Made by a program: the position numbers and the translations under genes
Notes under the pieces: model-generated
Seen by the model: only the letters and a program-made list of their open reading frames with translations
What the model was told of the DNA's origin: nothing
Databases searched by the model: none
Shown here: piece by piece, positions 1 to 7,644 of the stretch
How the letters are laid out: each line of letters opens with the position of its first letter
How positions within the stretch are numbered: position 1 is the first letter of the stretch
Origin: Chthoniobacterales bacterium
GTDB lineage: Bacteria; Verrucomicrobiota; Verrucomicrobiia; Chthoniobacterales; JACTMZ01
Assembly (NCBI GenBank): GCA_014879535.1
Contig: JACSRX010000029.1
Location: 157,476 to 217,881 of the forward strand
Direction of reading: 5' to 3'
DNA length: 60,406 nt

Positions 1-948
1 GTCTTCCTCAACGGCACCGGCGACCACTACCGGACGAGGCTCACCCACACCATGGAGGTCGCCTCGATCAGCCGCACGCTCGCCCGGGCCCTCGGCCTCA
101 ACGAAGACCTGGCCGAAGCCGTCGCGCTTGCCCATGACCTCGGCCACTCCCCCTTCGGACACTCGGGCGAGGAGACGCTCGACCGTCTGCTCAAGGACCA
201 CGGGGGCTTCGACCACAATGACCAGAGCCTCCGTGTTGTGACCCTCCTTGAAAGTCCCTACGACGAGTTCGACGGGCTCAACCTGACGTTCGAGGTGCTC
301 GAGGGCGTGCAAAAGCACGCCTCCGAACGCTCGGCCCCCGGCATCGGCTCCTACGCCTGCGCCAGTCTCGAGGGACAGATCGCCGACTTGGCCGACGAGA
401 TCGCCTACTACTCGCACGACTTGCAGGATGGACTCGAGGCCGGGCTCATCCTCGCCGGTTCGCTGCACCAGGTGGAATTGTGCGCGATGCTGGCGGCGGA
501 GCATGGCTTGGACCTGGACACCGCGGAAGCCCGGTCCACACGCCACAATCTTGCGCGCATCCTTTCAAACCGCCTGATCCACGGCGTGCTGACGGAAAGC
601 GCCGGGCGGATTGCCGCATCGGGCGTGCAGAGCGCCGATGACGTGCGCCGCCATCCCGACCTGCTCATCGGATACAGCCCGTCCTTGGAGGAGCAAACCA
701 AGGAACTCCGCTCGTTTCTCTATGCCAACCTTTACTTCCACCCGCAAGTTGCCGGCGCCAACCAGCGTGCGTGCGACATGATGGCCGCTGTTTTCGGCGC
801 CTATCTGCAGGATCCCCGCCGGATCGGGCGCGAAGCCACCCGCCGTGTCCCGAACTGCGGCCTTTACCGGGCTGCCGGAGACTACATCGCTGGAATGACC
901 GACCGTTATCTGCTGCGGGAGCACGGGCGCATCTTCAGCCATGCTTGA
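1..948 (+). CDS. dGTPase-like HD-domain triphosphohydrolase, 5' truncated
   Basis: The frame is open from the window edge, so the true start lies to the left; 315 residues are visible. The family hydrolyses dGTP or related dNTPs to the nucleoside and triphosphate through an HD-type metal site. Metal ligands are visible as the His of RLTHTMEV near the start, the HD pair in ALAHDLGHSPFGH, and the later Asp in ADLADEIAYYSHD. The length and C-terminal helical region fit the shorter dGTPase-like class rather than E. coli Dgt. The stop overlaps the next gene by 8 bases, so the two are probably co-transcribed. Substrate specificity cannot be told from sequence. Confidence 0.9.
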   Translation, partial: VFLNGTGDHYRTRLTHTMEVASISRTLARALGLNEDLAEAVALAHDLGHSPFGHSGEETLDRLLKDHGGFDHNDQSLRVVTLLESPYDEFDGLNLTFEVLEGVQKHASERSAPGIGSYACASLEGQIADLADEIAYYSHDLQDGLEAGLILAGSLHQVELCAMLAAEHGLDLDTAEARSTRHNLARILSNRLIHGVLTESAGRIAASGVQSADDVRRHPDLLIGYSPSLEEQTKELRSFLYANLYFHPQVAGANQRACDMMAAVFGAYLQDPRRIGREATRRVPNCGLYRAAGDYIAGMTDRYLLREHGRIFSHA

Positions 949-1804
949 AGACGATCGCCCCTCGCTCCATTCGCGCCTCTGGCGGATTGTCCGCGCCGTT
1001 GTCCTTGTCTGGCTGATTCTTGTCGCGTTCTTTGCACTGGCCCAGCGCTCGATGATCTATTTTCCCACCAAGGACGATGCCACCAGCCTGCACGCACAGG
1101 CGTCTGCAAGCGGACTCATCCCGTGGACCAATGCACACGGGGAAGTGATCGGCTACCGCACGCCTCCGGAGGAAGGCGCCCCCCTCCCTCCGGCTTCTGT
1201 CGTGATTTTCCACGGAAATGCCGGCCACGCCATTCACCGCGCGGACTATGCGCAAATTTTGCGGGGCGCCGCACCGGAGCGCGCACTCTCCGTTTTCATC
1301 CTTGAATATCCCGGCTACGGAGCCCGTTCCGGGAATCCCTCGCAGGAAACCATTCTCGCCGCAGCGGAGGATGCCATCCATTCGTTGCCGGAAGGAGCCC
1401 CGGTGATCCTTCTCGGCGAATCCATCGGCACCGGTGTCGCCGCCGCCATGGCGGCCAAATTCCCCGCCCGCATCGCCGGCCTCCTTCTGCTGACACCGTT
1501 CAACAGCCTTGTCGCCGCGGCGCAGCACCACTACCCGCTCTTGCCGGTTCGCTGGATTCTGCGGGACAAATACCCCTCGGCCGACTGGCTCAAATCTTAC
1601 ACCGGTCCGGTTTCCGTCGTCCTCGCCGCCAAGGATACCATCGTGCCGGCCGAACTCGGCCGGAAACTCTACGATGGCTACAGCGGCCCGAAACACCTCT
1701 TCACGGCACAGGGGGCCGACCACAACGATCTGCTTTACACCCTCACACCTGCAGACTGGCGCTCCTCCCTCGGGTTTCTTCTTCCCCGTTCAACAGCGCC
1801 GTGA
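941..1804 (+). CDS. alpha/beta hydrolase, membrane-anchored (BEM46/ABHD13-like)
   Basis: This 287-residue protein has one N-terminal membrane segment (about residues 15-35) followed by an alpha/beta hydrolase fold. FHGNAG forms the oxyanion region (about 90), GESIG carries the nucleophile serine (about 160), and the acid and base lie in AAKDTIVP and GADHND near the C-terminus, so the triad is complete. Bacterial members of this group are mostly uncharacterised esterases or thioesterases, and the substrate is unknown here. The start overlaps the preceding dGTPase-like gene by 8 bases. Its end lies 3 bases from the convergent helicase gene, leaving no room for a conventional terminator between them. 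Confidence 0.85.
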   Translation: MLEDDRPSLHSRLWRIVRAVVLVWLILVAFFALAQRSMIYFPTKDDATSLHAQASASGLIPWTNAHGEVIGYRTPPEEGAPLPPASVVIFHGNAGHAIHRADYAQILRGAAPERALSVFILEYPGYGARSGNPSQETILAAAEDAIHSLPEGAPVILLGESIGTGVAAAMAAKFPARIAGLLLLTPFNSLVAAAQHHYPLLPVRWILRDKYPSADWLKSYTGPVSVVLAAKDTIVPAELGRKLYDGYSGPKHLFTAQGADHNDLLYTLTPADWRSSLGFLLPRSTAP

Positions 1805-1807
1805 GGT

Positions 1808-3031
1808 TCACCGTCTCCGCTTGATTCCGAACGAATAGCCGCTTCGGTGACGGCCACCGCCGGCTGACCGGGCCTTGACGTGGGTCGCCGTCGGGTCGAG
1901 CAGGGTCGTGTATTTGTAATCGAAGCCGTCCATTTTCAAACGAGGGATCTTCATGCCGATGAAGCGCTCGATCGATTCGATCATGGCGAGGTCCTCCGCG
2001 GTCACCAAGGTGAAGGCATCCCCCACCGCCTGCGCGCGGCCGGTGCGTCCGATGCGGTGGACATAATCCTCCGGGTGTCCCGGGATGTCGTAGTTGATCA
2101 CATGCGTGACGCCCGCGATGTCGAGACCGCGCGCCGCGATGTCCGTCGCGACCAGAACTTCATATCGTCCGCTCTTGAAGCCCTCCAGGGCCTCTTCCCG
2201 CTCCCGTTGCGTGCGGTTCGAATGCAGGGCGACCACCGAGTGATTTTCCTTCTTCAACTGCCGGGCGATGCGGTCGGCCCCGTCCTTGGTCCGGCAGAAC
2301 ACCAGCACGCAGTCGAAATTCGTCGCGGCCAACAGCCCCGAAAGGAGTTCGTATTTCTGGTCCATCGCGACCGGGTAAAGTGCGTGCGTGACCGTGTCCG
2401 CCGGCGAGGTGCGCATGCCGATCTCGATCTTCTCGGGATCGTGCACGGCGAACTTGGCCAGCGATTCGATCTCCCCGGGCATCGTCGCGGAAAAGAACAG
2501 CGTCTGGCGCTTCTTCGGGAGCTTCTGGATGATCCGGCGGACCTGCGGCAGGAAGCCCATGTCGAGCATCCGGTCCACCTCGTCCAGCACCAGGAACTGC
2601 AATGCCTCGAGCGGAATCTCCCCCTGCTCCATGTAGTCGAGCAGGCGCCCCGGCGTGGCCACGATGATGTCGCATCCGCGCTGCAGATCCTCGCGCTGCT
2701 TGCCGTAGCCCACCCCTCCGTAGAGAAGCGCGATCGTCAGATCGGTGAAACGTGCGTAGTCGCGGAAGGCGGTCTCGACCTGCATGGCCAATTCCCGCGT
2801 CGGCTCCAGCACCAGACAGCGCGGTTTCGCCTGATGCGCCCCGAGCACGCTGAGCACCGGCAATCCGAATGCCGCCGTCTTTCCCGTCCCGGTCTGGGCG
2901 GATCCCATCAGGTCACGACCCTGCAGAATCGCCGGGATGGCCCGCAACTGGATCGGCGTCGGATCGACGTAACCCATCGACTGAACCCCGTGAACCACTG
3001 CCTCCGACAATCCCAACTCGTTGAAACCCAT
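1808..3031 (-). CDS. DEAD-box ATP-dependent RNA helicase (RhlE-like)
   Basis: The 407-residue protein unwinds RNA duplexes at the cost of ATP, probably in ribosome assembly or mRNA turnover. All core motifs are visible in order: the Q motif region (FNELGLSEAVV), AQTGTGKT (motif I), PTRELAMQ (Ia), TPGRL (Ib), DEVD (II, in place of DEAD), SAT (III), ARGLDI (V) and HRIGRTGR (VI). A short basic C-terminal tail follows. The frame stays open upstream, but the start at 3031 (MGFNELG) puts the Q motif at the N-terminus as in RhlE. It is a monocistronic-looking gene, convergent with the hydrolase and upstream of moaC's end. Confidence 0.93.
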   Translation of the reverse strand: MGFNELGLSEAVVHGVQSMGYVDPTPIQLRAIPAILQGRDLMGSAQTGTGKTAAFGLPVLSVLGAHQAKPRCLVLEPTRELAMQVETAFRDYARFTDLTIALLYGGVGYGKQREDLQRGCDIIVATPGRLLDYMEQGEIPLEALQFLVLDEVDRMLDMGFLPQVRRIIQKLPKKRQTLFFSATMPGEIESLAKFAVHDPEKIEIGMRTSPADTVTHALYPVAMDQKYELLSGLLAATNFDCVLVFCRTKDGADRIARQLKKENHSVVALHSNRTQREREEALEGFKSGRYEVLVATDIAARGLDIAGVTHVINYDIPGHPEDYVHRIGRTGRAQAVGDAFTLVTAEDLAMIESIERFIGMKIPRLKMDGFDYKYTTLLDPTATHVKARSAGGGRHRSGYSFGIKRRR

Positions 3032-3110
3032 AAATATTGATCTGATCCGTCCGCGAAAGTCCCTTATCGGCGAACCGCGCCGATGCGGAAAGCACAAACT
3101 TGCCGCGCTT

Positions 3111-3563
3111 TCAGGCGCCGCCCTTCTCTTTGCGCAGCACCTTCACGGATTCGAGGCGCATTTTCCGGTCCACCGCCTTGCACATGTCGTAAAGGGTCAG
3201 GCCCGCCACGGTCACGCCGACCAAGGCCTCCATCTCCACGCCTGTCCGGGCCTCGGTCGCCACCGTGCAGGTCACAACCACCCCGCGCGGCAGAATCCTG
3301 AAATCCACGGTCACAACATCAAGCGGAAGCACATGGCAGAGGGGGATGAGGGCGGACGTCTTCTTGGCGGCTTGGATCCCCGCCACCCGGGCCACGGCAA
3401 GAACGTCCCCCTTGGGGAGCGCCTGCTTCCTCAGCAGGCGCATCGTTGCGGGGGCGCAAACAAGCCTGGCCTGTGCCACGGCCTTCCGTGCCACGACCGG
3501 CTTCGCCCCCACATCCACCATGCGCGCCTCACCGCGTGCATCGACATGGGAAAGCTTCTTCAC
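3111..3563 (-). CDS. moaC: cyclic pyranopterin monophosphate synthase MoaC
   Basis: MoaC converts the MoaA product (3',8-cyclo-GTP) into cyclic pyranopterin monophosphate in molybdenum cofactor synthesis. The 150-residue length and motifs fit the family: MVDVGAK near the start, KKTSALIPLCHVLPL (about 67-81), GVEMEAL and YDMCKAVDR. It is the last gene of a leftward block moaD-moaE-moeA-moaC, and its ATG overlaps the moeA stop by 4 bases, so translation is probably coupled. MoaA, which acts just before it, is not in the window. Confidence 0.96.
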   Translation of the reverse strand: MKKLSHVDARGEARMVDVGAKPVVARKAVAQARLVCAPATMRLLRKQALPKGDVLAVARVAGIQAAKKTSALIPLCHVLPLDVVTVDFRILPRGVVVTCTVATEARTGVEMEALVGVTVAGLTLYDMCKAVDRKMRLESVKVLRKEKGGA

Positions 3564-4705
3564 AAGGCCCGGATGAATTCCGCCTCGTCACCCGCAGCAA
3601 TCCCCGAGGGAGGCACCCGCAGCAAGGCATCGGCACGGGCCAATGACGTCAGGTCACCGGAACTGCGCCAGCGCAACGGCCGTATCATTCGCGACTCCGC
3701 GATTGCCGGCCACCATGTTTCGCGGGGATTGCCCGCAACCGCCGCCGCCACGATGCGGTTCCTCACGCGGGGGCGCGGACTCCCCCCCTCCATGGCCGCC
3801 ACGGCGGCCGCCACGAAAAGGTGAAGGCATACGAAATGCGAGAGGGGGTTCCCCGGCAACCCGAACGCCCAAGAATCGCCTCGGCGGCCGACAATCACCG
3901 GGCGCCCCGGACGGACCGCAACTTGGCTGACGAGAATCTCGAATCCGGCCTCTGCCAATGCCTTGGCCGTGTTGTCGTGCCCCCCCACACTCGACCCTCC
4001 GGAGACCAGCAGCAGATCCCGCTCGCCTTCGATCGCTCTCAGAAGCGCCGGCATGTCCTCGGAGACACGCGCTTGGGTCAACTGGAGGCCGCGCGGCCGC
4101 GCCCAAGCCCCGACCATGGCGGAATTCGCGTCCCGAATCTGCCCGGCCTCCGGTTCGGCCTCCGGTGGAACGATTTCGCCACCCGTCGCGACATGCAGGA
4201 CGGAAAGCCTGCGGGTCACAAGGGGACTGGTGCAACCGGCGGTCGCAAGCAGTCCCGCCACCCCGGCGGAAATCTTCCGGCCGACGGCCACCAAGATGTC
4301 TCCCGTGCTTGCATCCTCGCCGCGCAGGCGGATGTTGCCGCGACCGCGCTGTTTCAAACGCACCGCTGCGCCATCCTCCACCGCGTCTTCCAGCATCACC
4401 ACCTCGCATCCCTCGCAGGGGACCGCCGCGCCTGTGGCGATCTTCATGGCTTCCCCGCGTCCGAGCTTGCGCTGCTTCCATTGGCCCGCCCGGATTTCAT
4501 CAACCACCCGGAAGGACGGTGAATCATCCGAGGACAGGACGACAAAACCGTCCACTGCCGAGCGGTCGAAAGCGGGCTGATCCTGCGGCGACATGACGGG
4601 CTCCCGCAGCACGCGACCGTCCGCCTCGGCGAGGCTTGCCCGCACGGAGTCCCTCATCGTGACCGACTTCCGCAGCAAAACCCACAGCTCGTCCACCGTT
4701 GTCAT
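3560..4705 (-). CDS. moeA: molybdopterin molybdenumtransferase MoeA
   Basis: MoeA inserts molybdate into adenylated molybdopterin to give active Mo-cofactor. The 381-residue protein shows FDRSAVDGFVV (about 47-57), the GEAMKIATGAAVP segment, the MoeA/MogA-type nucleotide-binding region with SGGSSVGGHD (about 250), and GLPGNPLSHFV near residue 300. It overlaps moaE upstream and moaC downstream by 4 bases each. The C-terminal domain IV is present, though divergent. Family members sometimes serve tungsten cofactor instead, and the metal cannot be told here. Confidence 0.94.
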   Translation of the reverse strand: MTTVDELWVLLRKSVTMRDSVRASLAEADGRVLREPVMSPQDQPAFDRSAVDGFVVLSSDDSPSFRVVDEIRAGQWKQRKLGRGEAMKIATGAAVPCEGCEVVMLEDAVEDGAAVRLKQRGRGNIRLRGEDASTGDILVAVGRKISAGVAGLLATAGCTSPLVTRRLSVLHVATGGEIVPPEAEPEAGQIRDANSAMVGAWARPRGLQLTQARVSEDMPALLRAIEGERDLLLVSGGSSVGGHDNTAKALAEAGFEILVSQVAVRPGRPVIVGRRGDSWAFGLPGNPLSHFVCLHLFVAAAVAAMEGGSPRPRVRNRIVAAAVAGNPRETWWPAIAESRMIRPLRWRSSGDLTSLARADALLRVPPSGIAAGDEAEFIRAL

Positions 4706-5079
4706 GGCACTCTTTTCCAGATTGGGACGTCCCGTTTCAAGCGAATCATGAATTCCTCGAGCAAACCGAAGGCCTCCATCCGGTGCGCGGCCTCGATCCG
4801 CACGAGGATCGACGCCTCGCCGGCGGGAACATGTCCCACACGATGGAGGACCTCGACGGCCTCACAAGGATGAACCACCGCCAACTCGTCCAGGATGCGC
4901 TCGATCTCGCGCCGGGCCATCGGTTCATAAGCCTCGTAATCGAGACCCGCAATCTCTCGGCCGCCCTCCATGGCCCTCACGATGCCCGCGAATTCCACCA
5001 CCGCGCCGCATCCCGCCGGGGATTTCGTCACCATTCCCCCGGCAAGGCGTTCCGTTGTGAGCTGGACCGATGTCCTCAT
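4702..5079 (-). CDS. moaE: molybdopterin synthase catalytic subunit MoaE
   Basis: MoaE forms the heterotetrameric molybdopterin synthase with MoaD and transfers two sulfurs onto cyclic pyranopterin monophosphate. The 125-residue protein carries the expected GAVVEFAGIVR (start of the core), LDYEAYEPMA, HRVGHVPAGE and the C-terminal LKRDVPIWKRV, which includes the substrate-binding lysines. It overlaps moaD by 4 bases upstream and moeA by 4 bases downstream. Confidence 0.96.
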   Translation of the reverse strand: MRTSVQLTTERLAGGMVTKSPAGCGAVVEFAGIVRAMEGGREIAGLDYEAYEPMARREIERILDELAVVHPCEAVEVLHRVGHVPAGEASILVRIEAAHRMEAFGLLEEFMIRLKRDVPIWKRVP

Positions 5080-5312
5080 CCTCCGGAGACGGGTGGAATC
5101 AAAGCGATCTCGTCGCCGGCAAGAAAACGCTCATCCGGCGAGACGTAAACCCCGTTGCGGGCCAGCCTTACCTGCGACCGTGCCCCGGCCAAAGCAGGCC
5201 ACCTTTCCAGCAGGATCTCCCAGAGGCGTCCCGCATCAACCGCATCCTCTGCAAGCTCCGCTTCCGCGAGACCGCTCAGCTCCCTCAAATGCGCGAAAAA
5301 CAGGACCTTCAT
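5076..5312 (-). CDS. moaD: molybdopterin synthase sulfur carrier subunit MoaD
   Basis: A 78-residue ubiquitin-fold protein that ends in Gly-Gly (PVSGG). The terminal glycine is thiocarboxylated and delivers sulfur to MoaE. Other family signatures are the N-terminal MKVLFFAHLRE strand, RLARNGVYV, and GDEIALIPP just before the tail. It is the first moa gene of the block, 19 bases downstream of the lysS stop, so it may be read from the lysS transcript; no separate promoter was recognised. Confidence 0.95.
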   Translation of the reverse strand: MKVLFFAHLRELSGLAEAELAEDAVDAGRLWEILLERWPALAGARSQVRLARNGVYVSPDERFLAGDEIALIPPVSGG

Positions 5313-5331
5313 CGCTTGGCCATGCCGCCCC

Positions 5332-6783
5332 TCAGTCCGTCCGCGGCTTGAGATGGGGGAAAAGGATCACCTCGCGGATCGATTCCGCTCCGGTGAGGAG
5401 CATGACGAGACGGTCGATGCCCATGCCCATGCCGCCGGCCGGAGGCATGCCGTATTCGAGGGCCTGGAGGAACTCCTCGTCGATCTTGTGCTGCTCGCCG
5501 CCCGACTGCTCGACAAGCCGCTGTCGCTGGACCACCGGATCGTTCAATTCGGAATACCCCGGCGCGATCTCCTGTCCGTTCATGACAAGCTCGAACACGT
5601 CGAGCACGTCCGGATTGTCGGGGTTCACCTTGGCGAGGGGGATGAGTTCCTTCGGACAATGCGTGACGAACAACGGATCAATGCTCTTTTCCTCCACCAG
5701 CTTCTCGAAAACGTGCTGGGTGACCTCGTAGTCCTCAAGGCAATGCGAGATGTCCAAACCGAGTTCCAACGCGCGGTTGCGCCGCCCCGAAGCATCGCGG
5801 GCGAACCATCCCGGCTCGGCCTCCTCCACGAGGTCACGGTAACAGGCGCGCCTCCATGGACGGGCCAGGTTGATCACGCGGTGCACGCCTCCCTCGGCGT
5901 CCTTGTGCTCGATGAGCAGGCCGCCGCAGACCTTCTCCGCCACGCGGCACACCAACTCCTCGACCAGTTCGGCCATCATCTCGAAATCGGCATACGCCCA
6001 GTAGGCCTCCAGCATCGTGAACTCGGGGTTGTGCCTCCGCGAAACCCCCTCGTTGCGGAAATTCCGGTTCAACTCGAAGACCTTCGTGAGCCCCCCCACC
6101 AGCAAGCGCTTGAGATAAAGTTCCGGCGCGATCCGCAGATAAAGATCCAACCCGAGAGCGTTGTGGTGCGTCTGGAACGGCGTCGCCGCCGCCCCGCCCG
6201 CCACGGCCTGCATCATCGGGGTCTCGACCTCGATGAACCCCCTCTCCTCGAAGAACGCACGGATCTCCCGGATGATCGCAAACCGCTTGCGGAATACCGC
6301 GCGCGACTCCTCGTTGGAAATCAGGTCGAGGTAACGCTGCCTGTGCCGGGCCTCCACATCCTGAAGCCCGTGCCATTTTTCCGGCAAAGGACGCAGCGAT
6401 TTTGCGAGCAGCACGAAGCGGTCCGCCCGCACGGAAGGTTCCCCGGTCTTCGTCGTGAAGCATTCGCCCTCGACGCCGATGAAATCCCCGATGTCCAATT
6501 TTTCGTAAACCCCCACACCATCCTCGCCGATGGTCTTGTCCTGCAGATAGACCTGCATGCGCCCCGTGTGGTCGCTCACGTCGAGGAAATGGCTCTTGCC
6601 CATGTCGCGGCGCGCGGTCACTCGTCCGGCCACGGCGACCTTGGCGCCCTCGGCAAACGCCGCGCGCACGTCACCCACATCGCCGCTCACCGGGAACGCC
6701 CCCCCGTAGGGCCGGGCGCCGCCGGCCGCCAACTCCGCGCGCTTCTCCAAGCGCACCGCCATCAGGTTGTTCACATCACTCAT
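5332..6783 (-). CDS. lysS: lysyl-tRNA synthetase, class II
   Basis: LysRS charges tRNA-Lys with lysine. The 483-residue product has an N-terminal OB-fold anticodon-binding domain (about 40-150, with VAGRVTARRDMGKSHFLDV) and a class II catalytic domain with RFAIIREIRAFFEERGFIEVE start region (motif 1), RNFRNEGVSRRHNPEFTM (motif 2) and GMGIDRLVM (motif 3). The start at 6783 (MSDVNNLM) gives the usual N-terminus; an open extension upstream lacks family similarity. It is followed after 19 bases by moaD. Class II LysRS also makes Ap4A in some bacteria. Confidence 0.96.
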   Translation of the reverse strand: MSDVNNLMAVRLEKRAELAAGGARPYGGAFPVSGDVGDVRAAFAEGAKVAVAGRVTARRDMGKSHFLDVSDHTGRMQVYLQDKTIGEDGVGVYEKLDIGDFIGVEGECFTTKTGEPSVRADRFVLLAKSLRPLPEKWHGLQDVEARHRQRYLDLISNEESRAVFRKRFAIIREIRAFFEERGFIEVETPMMQAVAGGAAATPFQTHHNALGLDLYLRIAPELYLKRLLVGGLTKVFELNRNFRNEGVSRRHNPEFTMLEAYWAYADFEMMAELVEELVCRVAEKVCGGLLIEHKDAEGGVHRVINLARPWRRACYRDLVEEAEPGWFARDASGRRNRALELGLDISHCLEDYEVTQHVFEKLVEEKSIDPLFVTHCPKELIPLAKVNPDNPDVLDVFELVMNGQEIAPGYSELNDPVVQRQRLVEQSGGEQHKIDEEFLQALEYGMPPAGGMGMGIDRLVMLLTGAESIREVILFPHLKPRTD

Positions 6784-6829
6784 CGGATCGCACAGGATGC
6801 GGCTCGCTGCGCCGCCGCACCAGACGAAA

Positions 6830-7549
6830 TTACCACGGAGTCGCGCCCTTTTTTCCCTCGCGGTCAAGGAACTGCCCCGCGTCCTTTTCGGAAACCCTCC
6901 CCAAAGTCGCGGCCAGGCTCCGGGCCGATTCCTCCACGCTGAGCGGCGCCCGGGGACCGCCGATCTCCGTTTTCACCCAGCCCGGGGTGACCGCAACAAC
7001 CGTGATGCCTCGCGGCCGCAATTCCGCCGCCATGGTGCGCGTCAGCATGTTCAACGCCGACTTGGACGCACCGTAGCAGTAATTCAGCGAATCCTCCTTC
7101 GAGGAAATCGAACCCGCCAGCGAGCTGATGTTGATCACCCGGGGATGCGCCGCCCGCCCCAGCAGAGGAAGAAACAACCGGGTCACCCGCGCCACTCCGA
7201 CCACATTGACGGCAAACGCTTCCTCGAAACATTCCAGAGGCAGGCTCTCCAGGGATTCGTTGCCCTCTTCGGGAAACACGCCGGCATTGTTCACCAGGAC
7301 ATCCAAGCCCCGCACCCTGCTTGCAGCTTCGTCCACCGCCGCCCGGACGCTTTCATCGCTGCGCACGTCGAGCCGGAGGATATCAATGGTCCCGGGCCCC
7401 TCTTTCCCCGCTGCCGCTTGCAAGCCATGGGCCGCCGCTGGATCCCGTGCCCCGGCGAGAACATGCCACCCCTGCGCAGACAACTCGCAGACCAACGCCA
7501 GTCCGATGCCCCTGCTCGCCCCCGTGACCAACACTGTTCCGCCACTCAT
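6830..7549 (-). CDS. short-chain dehydrogenase/reductase
   Basis: A 239-residue classical SDR. TGASRGIG near the N-terminus binds NAD(P), NNAG is at about residue 84, and the catalytic Ser (NISSLAG) and Tyr-Lys (YGASK) are in place. PGWVKTEIGG is the usual post-catalytic region. An arginine after the TGAS turn suggests NADPH preference. The substrate is unknown. The ATG at 7549 (MSGGTVLVTG) is preferred over an open extension because it sits directly before the first beta-strand and 6 bases after a candidate -10 hexamer. It is divergent from the cytochrome c assembly genes. Confidence 0.9.
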   Translation of the reverse strand: MSGGTVLVTGASRGIGLALVCELSAQGWHVLAGARDPAAAHGLQAAAGKEGPGTIDILRLDVRSDESVRAAVDEAASRVRGLDVLVNNAGVFPEEGNESLESLPLECFEEAFAVNVVGVARVTRLFLPLLGRAAHPRVINISSLAGSISSKEDSLNYCYGASKSALNMLTRTMAAELRPRGITVVAVTPGWVKTEIGGPRAPLSVEESARSLAATLGRVSEKDAGQFLDREGKKGATPW

Positions 7550-7555
7550 GCCCCG

Positions 7556-7584
7556 AGAATGGCACGCCGTCCGCATGGTGCCAA
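7556..7584 (-). promoter_or_regulatory. candidate promoter of the SDR gene
   Basis: Read leftward, TTGGCA (7584-7579) is followed after 17 bases by CATTCT (7561-7556), 6 bases before the ATG. The -35 is good and the -10 weak. It matches the near-leaderless pattern seen elsewhere in the window. Confidence 0.35.
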
Positions 7585-7606
7585 CGCCCGGTTCATCCGG
7601 CCTTCC

Positions 7607-7634
7607 TTGACACGCGGAACTCCGGACTTAGCGT
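7607..7634 (+). promoter_or_regulatory. candidate promoter of the cytochrome c assembly operon
   Basis: A perfect TTGACA at 7607-7612 and TAGCGT at 7629-7634 are separated by 16 bases. The start codon follows 10 bases later, so the transcript would have almost no leader. Confidence 0.5.
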
Positions 7635-7644
7635 ATCTTCTCCG

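Noticed and set aside
1880-3040. A 386-codon open frame opposite the helicase
   Set aside because: Mirror of a strongly conserved DEAD-box gene; no motif of its own.
5155-6942. A 595-codon open frame opposite lysS
   Set aside because: Composition is antisense-like and no family is seen; lysS on the other strand is certain.
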